A stretch of DNA of 15,771 nucleotides from Asaia bogorensis (lineage in GTDB: Bacteria; Pseudomonadota; Alphaproteobacteria; Acetobacterales; Acetobacteraceae): the NCBI GenBank assembly GCA_945886995.1, contig CAMCZJ010000052.1, positions 1 through 15,771 on the forward strand. Reading direction: 5' to 3'. Positions 1-7,882 of this stretch are shown piece by piece. The first letter of the stretch is position 1, and each line of letters opens with the position of its first letter. The position numbers and the translations under genes were made by a program. Below the pieces are notes generated by a model that saw nothing but the letters and a program-made list of their open reading frames with translations, had not been told where the DNA came from and ran no database searches.

Positions 1-221
1 GCCCAGTCGTTGGCGACATTAAGCGTGAGGCTTAAACCGAGACGTTCGGCGACCAAGCGATAGAGAGGCTCCCACACGCGGCGTGTATCCGCCTGGGTGG
101 GCTGCTGCGGGCCAAGGCCCACACGCAATGCACCGCGCGATTGAGCATGAATGGCCGGCGCAGACAGCGTGGCGAAGGCGGATGTAGTCAAAATCAGTGA
201 CCGGCGACCAAAGCGGTTCAT
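1..221 (-). CDS. PhnD-like phosphonate/phosphite ABC transporter substrate-binding protein, N-terminal part
   Basis: The gene runs off the left edge; only the first 73 codons are present. The start ATG at 221 has a GGGAAGGG Shine-Dalgarno-like stretch just upstream. The protein begins MNRFGRRSLIL, a twin-arginine-like leader, with an Ala-rich stretch ending near SAPAIHAQ, where cleavage is likely. The mature part starts RGALRVGLGPQQP and continues with a segment containing VWEPLYRLVAERLG and LTLNVANDW. This matches the pattern at the start of PhnD-family periplasmic proteins (LRVGL-P, then a helix ending in a leucine-rich 'LVAERLG', then 'V..A.D'). It follows a LysR gene on the same strand, in agreement with phosphonate uptake. 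PhnC and PhnE homologues would be expected beyond the window. The family call rests on about 45 mature residues, so a relative binding another oxyanion is possible. Confidence 0.7.
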   Translation of the reverse strand, partial: MNRFGRRSLILTTSAFATLSAPAIHAQSRGALRVGLGPQQPTQADTRRVWEPLYRLVAERLGLSLTLNVANDW

Positions 222-351
222 GTCGATACCCTTCCCGTGATTTATTTTTTCGATAGGCGAAGGGCATTTCACCAGGGTGACAATGGAATGACGTTTTCGT
301 TTCAGCCATCCTCAAGCCCAATAAGGGCGGTTTGAGTCGGGTCTAAAGTGG

Positions 352-1251
352 TCAAGTGCTTTCAGCCGGACCCGGAAAGAAAGCGCGCAGGGCAGGCAGT
401 TCGAGCGATTCAGGCAAGGCCACCGCATAGACATTTCCGCAAATTGGCGGCGCCTTGATTTGCACCGCGGCTAGGCGGGAATCGTTGCCCATTTCGCCGT
501 CCAGGACCACACCAAACCCAATGCCCGCTGCAATTGCCTCCTTAGCAGCTTCACGACTGGCGACCTCAAGACAAATGTTTGGTGAGAGACCGTGCAGCGC
601 AAAGGCTCGCTCAAGCATGAGCCGCGTCATGGAGCCTGCTTCCCTTACAACCAACGGCCCGGCCGCCAATTCCTGCAATGAAAGGCCATCGGGCACGCTT
701 GCGGCGGGTACGCAAGCCATAAGCCGTTGCTGGGCAATCTTTCGGCACGCCATTCCCTCGGGTGGATCTATCAAGGTCATGACCGCAACCTCGATCTGGC
801 ACGATGCCAGAGCTTCAAGCAGTCCCGACGTATTGCCAAGCCTGCACCGGATACGGATGCCAGGGTATTCTCGCATAAAGGCAGCGATCATTGGCATCGC
901 AAAGGCGGGGGTGGAAAAGCCGACAGAGAGGCTGCCACGGCTGAGATCACGAAAGGTGTTTATTGAACCTTCCAGTTCATGCATGCGGCTGAGCACAAGC
1001 CTAGCACGAATGAGCATATCGCGTCCGGCGTCGGTCAGGGCAAGCCGGGGACGACGATACAGCAAGAGAGTGCCGCAATTTCGTTCAAGTCCTGCCAGGT
1101 TGATTGAAGCGGTGGGCTGACTTACGCCGAGCAATGCGGCCGCGCGCGAAAGGCTGCCCGTTTCGGCTACTGCGACAAAGCACCTCAAGGCGGCCAAGCT
1201 TATGCCGCCCTCCTTGCGACCTTCGTTTGCCTCTTCTGGGTCGGATGTCAT
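352..1251 (-). CDS. LysR-family transcriptional regulator, aminoethylphosphonate-locus type
   Basis: A 299-residue LysR-type regulator of usual length. The N-terminal winged helix-turn-helix is clear (LAALRCFVAVAETGSLSRAA, then LLGVSQPTAS, about residues 18-75). The C-terminal half is a substrate-binding fold, from SRGSLSVGFSTPAF onward. A segment near residues 205-255 (GSMTRLMLERAF, then SREAAKEAIAAGIGFGVV) resembles the LysR subgroup associated with aminoethylphosphonate catabolism (TIGR03339 as I recall it). The start ATG at 1251 has GAGG five bases upstream. The gene lies divergent to the transporter operon and upstream of the PhnD-like gene on its own strand, so it is well placed to control both. 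The effector is not visible from sequence; a phosphonate ligand is inferred from context and resemblance. Confidence 0.9.
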   Translation of the reverse strand: MTSDPEEANEGRKEGGISLAALRCFVAVAETGSLSRAAALLGVSQPTASINLAGLERNCGTLLLYRRPRLALTDAGRDMLIRARLVLSRMHELEGSINTFRDLSRGSLSVGFSTPAFAMPMIAAFMREYPGIRIRCRLGNTSGLLEALASCQIEVAVMTLIDPPEGMACRKIAQQRLMACVPAASVPDGLSLQELAAGPLVVREAGSMTRLMLERAFALHGLSPNICLEVASREAAKEAIAAGIGFGVVLDGEMGNDSRLAAVQIKAPPICGNVYAVALPESLELPALRAFFPGPAEST

Positions 1252-1271
1252 TTACACCTCATTTTCCTGTC

Positions 1272-1288
1272 ATTGAAGTGTCGTCAAT
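1272..1288. promoter_or_regulatory. LysR-type box, ATTGA-N7-TCAAT
   Basis: A perfect 5-bp inverted repeat, ATTGA (1272-1276) and TCAAT (1284-1288), separated by 7 bases. It contains the T-N11-A core (T1274, A1286) expected of LysR recognition sites. It lies in the 96-base divergent region, 21 bases from the regulator's start codon and about 60 bases upstream of the transporter operon. The position fits autoregulation plus activation of the operon. TGTCA also occurs three times in this short region (1268, 1307, 1319). Confidence 0.5.
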
Positions 1289-1321
1289 ATCCATCAGTAT
1301 ATCCAATGTCAGATAAATTGT

Positions 1322-1338
1322 CATAGAATTTCTCTATG
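1322..1338. promoter_or_regulatory. Inverted repeat CATAGA-N5-TCTATG abutting the first operon RBS
   Basis: A perfect 6-bp inverted repeat (1322-1327 and 1333-1338) with the internal pattern ATAG-N7-CTAT, which also fits a T-N11-A LysR core (T1324, A1336). Its right arm touches the GGAGGG ribosome-binding site (1338-1343) of the first binding-protein gene. It could be a second regulator site or a small RNA hairpin affecting translation. The sequence does not distinguish these. Confidence 0.35.
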
Positions 1339-1347
1339 GAGGGTGAG

Positions 1348-2910
1348 ATGGTTGGTTTTTCTCGTCGTACGGCCCTGGGTGCCGGGACCGCGTTATTCGG
1401 CGCCCTAAACGCTGCCCTTGCCGTGGCGCAGCCGGCTGCAACCCCGCGACGCGGTGGTGCCCTGGTCTATGCCCAGCTTTCGGGCAATCGCCGTGGTGGT
1501 GACGCCACCAATTCCCGCCATCCTTATTTCATGGTCGATCTGATCACCCGATCAGCCTACAACACGCTGGCATGGGTGGACGAAGACCTAAGGCTTCAGC
1601 TTGAACTCGCCACCCGCATTGTACCCGCGGATGCCTCGCTCAAGGTTTGGGAAGTCACCATCCGTGAGGGGGTTCGCTTTCATGACGGACGCGTCATGAC
1701 CGCGAATGATGTGGCTTCGTCCTTCGAATTGCATCGTCGGCGTAATTTTGCCTCTCAGCAAATACAACGTACCGAAGTGATGAACCCGACGACCATCCGC
1801 TTCCATCTTGACGCGGGTAATTCTGAATTCCCCTTTGTTCTGGCAGAATATGACTGCGTCGTCATGCCGGCCAATCCTGATATTGATCGTATCGGCCTTG
1901 AAGGTATCGGCACCGGCCCCTTCCGCATCACGGGTAGCGACCCGCAGCGCCGTATGACCTTCGAGCGCTTCGATGATTATTGGCGCCAAGGCTTTCCTTT
2001 TCTTGACCGGCTTGAGGTGATCAATCGCGAAGGTCAGTCAGAAGCGGCGCTGGCCGGTTACCGTGCGCGCCAATTCGATGCGATGTTGAATATTGATCCG
2101 CGCCTTACCCGCCAAATGGAGCGCGAACCGCAAACGGATCTTGTGCCGGCCGCTTCCGGCGACCAAGCGGTGATTATTCTGCCCAAGCACCCCGGCTCCC
2201 TTTTTAATGATGCGCGCATCCGCCGTGCATTTTCAGCCGCGATTGACCGCGAAGGATTGGTGCGCATTGTTTACGGCGGTACGCGCTGGGGGTGGGTTGG
2301 TAATGACAGCCATCTTGCTGCTGCGGACCCCATGTTCGTGGCGCCAGAACGGGGGCGCGATTTGGCACTTGCCCGTCGCCTGCTCGCCGAAGCGGGCCAC
2401 CCAAATGGCGTCACACTGCCAACGCTATATTACGCACCGCAATGGCCGGAGATGGCGCGGTATTTCCAATTCATTCAGGAAAGCGTGCGTGAAGCTGGCA
2501 TTACGCTGCCAATCGAAGAAAGGCCGAATGACGGCTATCTTCGCTTCCGTACCGGTGACCCTGATGTCAGCAAGGGTAATTGGCACCGCTTTGCCTATAC
2601 AGCCGTTGGTCCGCGTAACCCGGGCATAAGTCTTTTCCGCATGCGGCCCGCAAACAATGAGAGCGGCTATTGGTCTGGCCCTGCGGCTGAACGTTACATG
2701 GCACTTTACGCGCGTGCGATGCTGACAGCCGAAGCCGCTGCGCGGCGCGCCATTTATGCCGAAATGCAGGAGCTCCTGCGCGAAGAAGTGCCGGCCATTC
2801 TACCCGCCGGGCGTAACAACGTGCTGATCAAGCGCAGCACGGTCCAGAACCTGAAGAATCACCCGCAACATTGGTCCATCCGCTGGGATGAAGTCTGGCG
2901 CTCGGCCTGA
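1348..2910 (+). CDS. Peptide/nickel-type (family 5) ABC transporter substrate-binding protein 1
   Basis: A 520-residue periplasmic binding protein of the DppA/OppA/NikA family, normal length. I chose ATG 1348 because GGAGGG at 1338-1343 sits at ideal spacing; an ATG at 1336 would start inside that site. The N-terminus, MVGFSRRTALGAGTALFG, is twin-arginine-like with an alanine-rich core and likely cleavage near VAQPA. The family signature follows: RRGG, then YNTLAWVDEDLRLQLELAT, VWEVTIREGVRFHDG, ANDVASSFE and GTGPFRI. The end, HWSIRWDEVW, is typical. It is the first gene of the operon, 13 bases before a paralogue. Base composition is lower in GC than the next gene: the aligned 60-base segment at 1741-1800 has 30 G+C. 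The ligand cannot be read from sequence; context suggests a phosphonate-bearing or peptide-like compound. Confidence 0.92.
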   Translation: MVGFSRRTALGAGTALFGALNAALAVAQPAATPRRGGALVYAQLSGNRRGGDATNSRHPYFMVDLITRSAYNTLAWVDEDLRLQLELATRIVPADASLKVWEVTIREGVRFHDGRVMTANDVASSFELHRRRNFASQQIQRTEVMNPTTIRFHLDAGNSEFPFVLAEYDCVVMPANPDIDRIGLEGIGTGPFRITGSDPQRRMTFERFDDYWRQGFPFLDRLEVINREGQSEAALAGYRARQFDAMLNIDPRLTRQMEREPQTDLVPAASGDQAVIILPKHPGSLFNDARIRRAFSAAIDREGLVRIVYGGTRWGWVGNDSHLAAADPMFVAPERGRDLALARRLLAEAGHPNGVTLPTLYYAPQWPEMARYFQFIQESVREAGITLPIEERPNDGYLRFRTGDPDVSKGNWHRFAYTAVGPRNPGISLFRMRPANNESGYWSGPAAERYMALYARAMLTAEAAARRAIYAEMQELLREEVPAILPAGRNNVLIKRSTVQNLKNHPQHWSIRWDEVWRSA

Positions 2911-2923
2911 GGAGGAACTTGCC

Positions 2924-4462
2924 ATGAACATCACCCGACGCGGCCTCGCGGGCCTCGCCCTCACCCCCTTGGCGGCTGCCGCGCAAACCGCAACGCCGCG
3001 GCGCGGCGGCACCATCATCGTCGCGCAATGCTCGGCCAACCGCTTTGTCGCCTCTGCGCAGACCGCCCGCCACCCTTATTTCACCGTCGATCTGACCACG
3101 CGCATTCCCTACAACGCGCTTGTCTGGGTGGATCGCGAAATGCGGCTCCAGCCCGAACTCGCCACTTCCTGGGCTCCCACCAGCGCGGATCAGAGCGTGT
3201 GGGACATCACGCTGCGCCCCGGCGTGCGCTTCCATGACGGCACGCCGCTGCGCGCGGAAGATGTCGTTGCCTCCTATGAGCTGCACCGTCAGCGCAACTT
3301 CGCTTCGGGCCAGATCCAGAAGATCGAGGCGATGGCCGATGGCCGGGTGCGCTTTACGCTCGATGCCGGGAATTCCGAGTTCCCTTATGTCCTGGCCGAA
3401 TACCAGAACATGATCATGCCCGCCGCACCGGTCGAGACCATCGGCAATACCGGCATCGGCACAGGCCCGTTCCGCTTCGCCTCAACCGACCCCAACCGTA
3501 TCGCGGTTTATGAGCGCAACCCCGCCTATTGGCGCGAGGGCTTCCCCTATCTTGACCGGATCGAGTTGCACAACCGCGAAGGCCAGCAGGAAACGGCATT
3601 GGCCGGGCTGCGCTCCGGGCAATTCGACGTGGTCATGACCATCGATCCGCGCAGCGTGCGTGGCCTGCAGCGCGACGCCGACCTGGTGGTGGACAGCGGC
3701 GGTGGCGGTCATCACTACGTCATCCAACTGCCTAAGCACCCGGGCTCGCCCTTCGAGGATAAGCGGGTGCGCCAAGCCCTGGCGCTAGGCGTGGACCGCG
3801 AGGCGATCGTGCGCCTGGTCTATGGCGAGGGCAATGGCTGGGTCGGCAATGACAGCCACCTTGTCGCCGCCGACCCGAATTTCCTGGCGCTGCCGCGCAT
3901 CCCGCGCGCCGAAGCCGTTGCGCGCGCCAGGGCCCTGCTGGCCGCCGCTGGGCACCCTAATGGCATCAATCTCGGCACGCTCTACTGGTCGCCGCAATCG
4001 CCCGAGGTTGGCCGCTATTTCCAGGTGCTCCAGGAAACCGCGCGCGAGGCAGGGCTGACGATGGCGCTGGAGCAGCGCCCGGCGGATGGCTATGTGCAGT
4101 TCCGCACCGGCGACAATGACTTCTCCAAAGGTAGCTTCCACCGCTTCGCGATGACCGCTGTTGGCCCGCGCAACCCCGGCATCTCGCTGTTCCGCATGCG
4201 CGACGCTTTTGTGGAATCCGGCCATTGGCGCGGGCCGCAGCACGACGCCTATATGGCGCTTTATGCGCAGGCGATGCGCGAGGGCGATGCACAGGCCCGT
4301 AGCGCGATGTTCAGTCAGATGCAGCGCATTCTGCACGAGGAAGTTCCGGCGCTGCTGCCAGCAGGCACCATGACCTTCTCGGTCCGCCGCCGCCATGTCC
4401 AGGGCTTTGAATTCCACCCGCAGATCTGGTCGGTGCGCTTCGACGAGGTCTGGCGTAGTTGA
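2924..4462 (+). CDS. Peptide/nickel-type (family 5) ABC transporter substrate-binding protein 2 (paralogue of the preceding gene)
   Basis: A 512-residue family 5 binding protein. ATG 2924 is chosen because GGAGGA (2911-2916), directly after the previous stop, is well spaced; an in-frame upstream start would overlap the first gene and place residues before the signal peptide. The leader MNITRRGLAGLALTPLAAA is short and twin-arginine-like. By eye, over half the residues match the upstream paralogue, with shared blocks such as LPKHPGS, GWVGNDSHL and AVGPRNPGISLFRMR. The pair therefore probably binds related ligands. The gene is visibly more GC-rich than its neighbours: the segment 3293-3352, aligned to 1741-1800 of the paralogue, has 40 G+C against 30. 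Its stop TGA overlaps the next gene's TTG start. Retention of two receptors suggests a widened ligand range. Confidence 0.92.
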   Translation: MNITRRGLAGLALTPLAAAAQTATPRRGGTIIVAQCSANRFVASAQTARHPYFTVDLTTRIPYNALVWVDREMRLQPELATSWAPTSADQSVWDITLRPGVRFHDGTPLRAEDVVASYELHRQRNFASGQIQKIEAMADGRVRFTLDAGNSEFPYVLAEYQNMIMPAAPVETIGNTGIGTGPFRFASTDPNRIAVYERNPAYWREGFPYLDRIELHNREGQQETALAGLRSGQFDVVMTIDPRSVRGLQRDADLVVDSGGGGHHYVIQLPKHPGSPFEDKRVRQALALGVDREAIVRLVYGEGNGWVGNDSHLVAADPNFLALPRIPRAEAVARARALLAAAGHPNGINLGTLYWSPQSPEVGRYFQVLQETAREAGLTMALEQRPADGYVQFRTGDNDFSKGSFHRFAMTAVGPRNPGISLFRMRDAFVESGHWRGPQHDAYMALYAQAMREGDAQARSAMFSQMQRILHEEVPALLPAGTMTFSVRRRHVQGFEFHPQIWSVRFDEVWRS

Positions 4463-5415
4463 TCTCGCTAAGCCTGCGGCGGGGCGCGCTCTCCCTCGCC
4501 ACGCTGTTCCTGCTGGCGACCTTCATTTTCTTCGCCACCGAAGTCTTGCCGGGCGATGCGTTGGACGTGTCGCTTTCGGCAGATGAGGTGGCGATGATGC
4601 CACCCGAGGTGCTGGCCAGGCGCAAGGCGGAACTCGGCCTGGACCGACCCATCCTTGAACGCTATCTGGGCTTTCTCGGCGGGCTTCTGAGGTTTGACCT
4701 TGGACGCACGATCATCACGCGCGCGCCAGTGGCCGATATTGTTGCCATGCCGCTGCGTAATTCCATGGCCCTTGCGGCCGTTACGTTGCTGCTTGCCTTG
4801 CCGGTTGCTCTTGGCATCGCCATGGCGGCCGCCCAGGCCAAGGGTCGCGGCCTTGACAATGCCGTCTCCGGCGCCGCGATCATCGGCTATTCCATTCCTG
4901 AATTCGTTACAGGCTTGCTGTTGATTGCTGTCTTCGCGGTGTGGTGGCCCATTTTCCCGGCGACGATTACCGCAAGCACTGATGACCCGCTGAGCGTTCT
5001 GCTTGCCGCCGCGCCACTGGCGGTGATTACCACTATCATCGGCTCCATAGCCTATCTGGGGCGGATCCTGCGGGTTGGCATGATTGAAGTGATGGCGTCT
5101 GACTTTGTGGAAAGGCTTCACCTGTCGGGCATACCGCGCTGGCGGATTCTATTGGTGCATGCGCTACCAGCAGCGGTGATTCCGGGCCTTTCAGCTGCCG
5201 CGCTTTACGCGGCTTCACTTGTTTCGGGCATTGTGGTGGTTGAAATGGTATTCGCCTATCCCGGTATTGGCGCCGAATTGGTCCGGGCCGTGACACGCCG
5301 GGAAGTCCATGTTGTCCAGGCCATCGCCCTTGCTGCCGCTATCTGTGTGGTAAGCTTCAATCTATTGGCAGATCTCGGCATAAGCGCGCTTGATCCGCGG
5401 ACGCGCCGCGCATGA
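4459..5415 (+). CDS. DppB-like ABC transporter permease
   Basis: A 318-residue inner-membrane permease of the DppB/OppB/NikB type. It starts with TTG at 4459, overlapping the preceding TGA (TTGA); GAGG at 4445-4448 can serve as ribosome-binding site, and no better in-frame start is near. The first membrane helix is SLATLFLLATFIFFATEVLPG. The family's extracytoplasmic pattern follows (LARRKAELGLDRPILERY, then LRFDLGRTI). About five more hydrophobic segments follow. The cytoplasmic EAA loop that docks on the ATPase is at about residues 213-245 (VMASDFVERLHLSGI, RWRILLVHALP); it departs from the usual A-K-G-L core, having HLSGI. The C-terminal FAYPGIGAELVRAV block is typical. Overlapping starts imply translational coupling with both neighbours. 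Confidence 0.92.
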   Translation: MISLSLRRGALSLATLFLLATFIFFATEVLPGDALDVSLSADEVAMMPPEVLARRKAELGLDRPILERYLGFLGGLLRFDLGRTIITRAPVADIVAMPLRNSMALAAVTLLLALPVALGIAMAAAQAKGRGLDNAVSGAAIIGYSIPEFVTGLLLIAVFAVWWPIFPATITASTDDPLSVLLAAAPLAVITTIIGSIAYLGRILRVGMIEVMASDFVERLHLSGIPRWRILLVHALPAAVIPGLSAAALYAASLVSGIVVVEMVFAYPGIGAELVRAVTRREVHVVQAIALAAAICVVSFNLLADLGISALDPRTRRA

Positions 5416-6242
5416 AGGCTCTGCTCCGCAATCCTGCCTGCCTGATTGGTATCCTTCTGGTGGTGCTGCATTTGGTTGTGGCCATCGGCGCACCTTGGGT
5501 CGCGCCTTATGCGCCGACATCTCTGCTGGATGCGCCGCTAGAACCCCCCAGCGCCACCTATTGGCTTGGTACGGATGATTTAGGCCGGGATGCCTTTTCG
5601 CGTTTGCTATGGGGCGGCCGGGTTGCGATGCTCGTTGCCTTTGCCGCTGGGATAATTGCTGTCGTTGGAGGCGCGGTACTTGGGCTTTCTGCCGCCTTTA
5701 TGCGTGGCGCTTTTGATGATTGCATGCTTCGCCTCGTTGAAATGAAACTCGCGGTGCCCACCATCCTCTTTGTTGCCATTTTCGTGACTGGCTTTGGACA
5801 ATCAATCCCCATCTTGATCTTGGCGATAGGGATCATCCAAATGATGGGCGTCGTTCGTACAACACGCGCCGCTGGCATTGTGCTGATGGAACAAGGCTAC
5901 GTGCGTGCGGCCCAATTGAATGGTGAAAGCGGACCAAAGATAATCCTGCGTGAACTTTTGCCCAATGTGGCAGATCTGATGGCGGTGGAATTCGCGCTTC
6001 GTGCCTCATCCGCCTTGCTGCTGGTTTCAGCGTTATCCTTTCTTGGGCTTGGCATTTCGCCACCGACACCGGATTGGGGGCTGATGGTGGAAGATGCCAT
6101 GGCCTTATTGGATAGCGAACCACATCTTGTGCTTGCACCTGCGCTTGCGATCAGCACGCTTGTGCTTGGGATAAATCTGGCCGCGGAAGGTCTCGCCGAA
6201 GCACTTGGCTTGGATGCGGCCCGTGGGGGCGCCAGTGGTTGA
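5412..6242 (+). CDS. DppC-like ABC transporter permease
   Basis: A 276-residue inner-membrane permease of the DppC/OppC type, partner of the DppB-like protein. It starts at ATG 5412 within an ATGA overlap with the previous stop. Family hallmarks are WLGTDDLGRDAFSRLLWGGRV near residues 51-71, an EAA loop with GYVRAAQLNGESGPKIILRE and LLPN, and the terminal block SFLGLGISPPTPDWGLM. Its TGA overlaps the N-terminal coding region of the ATPase gene. The protein would form a heterodimeric channel with the upstream permease. Nothing in it indicates the substrate. Confidence 0.93.
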   Translation: MKALLRNPACLIGILLVVLHLVVAIGAPWVAPYAPTSLLDAPLEPPSATYWLGTDDLGRDAFSRLLWGGRVAMLVAFAAGIIAVVGGAVLGLSAAFMRGAFDDCMLRLVEMKLAVPTILFVAIFVTGFGQSIPILILAIGIIQMMGVVRTTRAAGIVLMEQGYVRAAQLNGESGPKIILRELLPNVADLMAVEFALRASSALLLVSALSFLGLGISPPTPDWGLMVEDAMALLDSEPHLVLAPALAISTLVLGINLAAEGLAEALGLDAARGGASG

Positions 6243-7875
6243 GCCCTTGCTCAGCGTCCGCGGCTTGAACATCTCCTGGTTCAGCCAACAGGGCCGGCGA
6301 AATCATGTGGTGAATGAGGTGTCCTTCGATTTGGCGTCCAGTGAGACACTCGGTATTGCCGGTGAGAGCGGAAGCGGGAAATCCACTCTTGCGCGCGCGC
6401 TACTTGGCCATGCGCGGGGAGGCAGTAGGATTGAGTCTGGTTCCATTCTGCTTGGCGGGCGCGATCTTGTTTCACTTGCGCCGAAAGCTCTTGCCGCGCT
6501 GCGCGGGCGTGACGTTGCCATGGTTCCTCAGAACCCGCTTTCATCGCTGACCTTTCATCTGCGAGTTGGTGTTCAGGTGGAGGAGGTACTGCGGCACCGA
6601 GCCGGGCTTTCGCCCAAGGCCGCAAGCTTACGTTCGCTTGAATTACTAACAGAAATGGGCCTGTCCGAGCCCGAGAAGATTGCACAGCGCTATCCGCATC
6701 AACTCTCTGGCGGACAACGTCAGCGGGTAGTGCTGGCTTGCGCGCTGGCCTGCGATCCGGCCTTGCTGGTACTGGACGAACCTACAACCGCGCTCGACAA
6801 AACCACCGAGGCGCAGGTACTGGAACTGATCCAGCGACTGCGCAGGGCGCGTCGTGGTGCCATGGTCTTTGTCACGCATGACCTCAATGTCATCGCCGAG
6901 ATTTGCGACCGCGTGATGGTGATGCAGCATGGCAAGGTAGTGGAGGAAGGCCCGGTTCAGCAGGTTTTTGGCGCACCTGCGCAGCCCTATACAAGACTAC
7001 TTTTGGGATCGGCTTTGCGCGTTGATGGTGCATCTGAAGCGCAGTCCGGCCGTCATGGAAGTATACTTCTTGAAGGCGCAGGGCTTGGGTTCAGCTATGC
7101 GCGCCCATCCTTGCTGTTACGTCGTGCATCCACAACGACGCCGACATTGACCGATATCAATTTCAGCCTAGGCCGTGGCGAGGTTTTGGGGGTGATTGGC
7201 GAATCAGGCTCAGGAAAAACAACCCTTGGCGGCCTTGTGACTGGTTTTTTGGCACCGGAGCGTGGCGTACTGCGCTTTGACGGGGCTGCACTTGCCGGGC
7301 GCGCTGCCGCACGAAGCATTGAACATCGTCGCCGTATTCAGATGGTCTTCCAGGATCCGCTTTCCTCACTCAATCCCAGGCGCCGGGTGGGAGACCAGGT
7401 TGCGCGTCCGATGCGGCTGTTTCATGGCCTTGACAAACGAAAGGCAGAAGCACGCACCGTCCAACTGTTTGAAGAGCTGGGCCTGAACGCTGACCTTCTC
7501 TCGCGATTTCCCCGTCAATTATCGGGGGGGCAACAGCAAAGGGTGGCCATCGCGCGTGCCTTTGCTGCAGAGCCGGATTTGCTGGTGTGTGATGAAATAA
7601 CCTCAGCGCTTGATGCCTCGGTACAGGCCCAATTGCTTGACCAACTTGCAGCGATGCAGCGTCGCGCCGGGACCGCACTATTGCTGATCACGCATGATCT
7701 GACGGTGATCTGGCGTATGGCAAGCCGAGTGATTGTTATGCGTAGCGGTCGCATTCTCGAACAGGGCGAAACGAACGCGGTTTTCCGCACGCCTTCCAAT
7801 CCCTATACCGCGGCGTTACTTGATGCCGCCACACGTGCAACCCGGGTTGCCGAACCTGTTTTTGCCGGAGTTTGA
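6235..7875 (+). CDS. Fused double-ATPase (DppD-DppF type) of the ABC transporter
   Basis: A 546-residue protein carrying two complete ABC ATPase domains, as in GsiA-like fusions. Domain 1 (about 5-265): Walker A GESGSGKST near 43-51, Q-loop MVPQNPLSSL, signature LSGGQRQRV, Walker B LLVLDEPTTALD near 177, switch histidine in VTHDLNVI. Domain 2 (about 285-535): Walker A GESGSGKTT near 322, Q-loop MVFQDPLSSLNP, signature LSGGQQQRV, Walker B LLVCDEITSALD near 449, switch histidine in ITHDLTVI. Both sites look competent. The C-terminal oligopeptide-transporter extension (PSNPYTAALLDA) is present. The start is uncertain: GTG 6235 gives the usual MVEPLLSVRGL beginning, while ATG 6214 or TTG 6205 would extend further into the permease gene without a good ribosome-binding site. 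It couples by overlap to the permease and lies 7 bases from the next gene. Confidence 0.93.
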   Translation: MVEPLLSVRGLNISWFSQQGRRNHVVNEVSFDLASSETLGIAGESGSGKSTLARALLGHARGGSRIESGSILLGGRDLVSLAPKALAALRGRDVAMVPQNPLSSLTFHLRVGVQVEEVLRHRAGLSPKAASLRSLELLTEMGLSEPEKIAQRYPHQLSGGQRQRVVLACALACDPALLVLDEPTTALDKTTEAQVLELIQRLRRARRGAMVFVTHDLNVIAEICDRVMVMQHGKVVEEGPVQQVFGAPAQPYTRLLLGSALRVDGASEAQSGRHGSILLEGAGLGFSYARPSLLLRRASTTTPTLTDINFSLGRGEVLGVIGESGSGKTTLGGLVTGFLAPERGVLRFDGAALAGRAAARSIEHRRRIQMVFQDPLSSLNPRRRVGDQVARPMRLFHGLDKRKAEARTVQLFEELGLNADLLSRFPRQLSGGQQQRVAIARAFAAEPDLLVCDEITSALDASVQAQLLDQLAAMQRRAGTALLLITHDLTVIWRMASRVIVMRSGRILEQGETNAVFRTPSNPYTAALLDAATRATRVAEPVFAGV

Positions 7876-7882
7876 AAGACCG

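Noticed and set aside
19..321. A 100-codon minus-strand open frame at the left edge.
   Set aside because: It is out of frame with the PhnD-like N-terminus starting at 221, which has a Tat-like leader and a good ribosome-binding site.
455..1120. A 221-codon plus-strand open frame opposite the LysR gene.
   Set aside because: Antisense shadow of a full-length LysR regulator with conserved HTH and effector domains.
3785..4417. A 210-codon minus-strand open frame opposite the second binding protein.
   Set aside because: High GC in the sense gene creates long antisense frames; the sense protein is clearly homologous to the adjacent paralogue.
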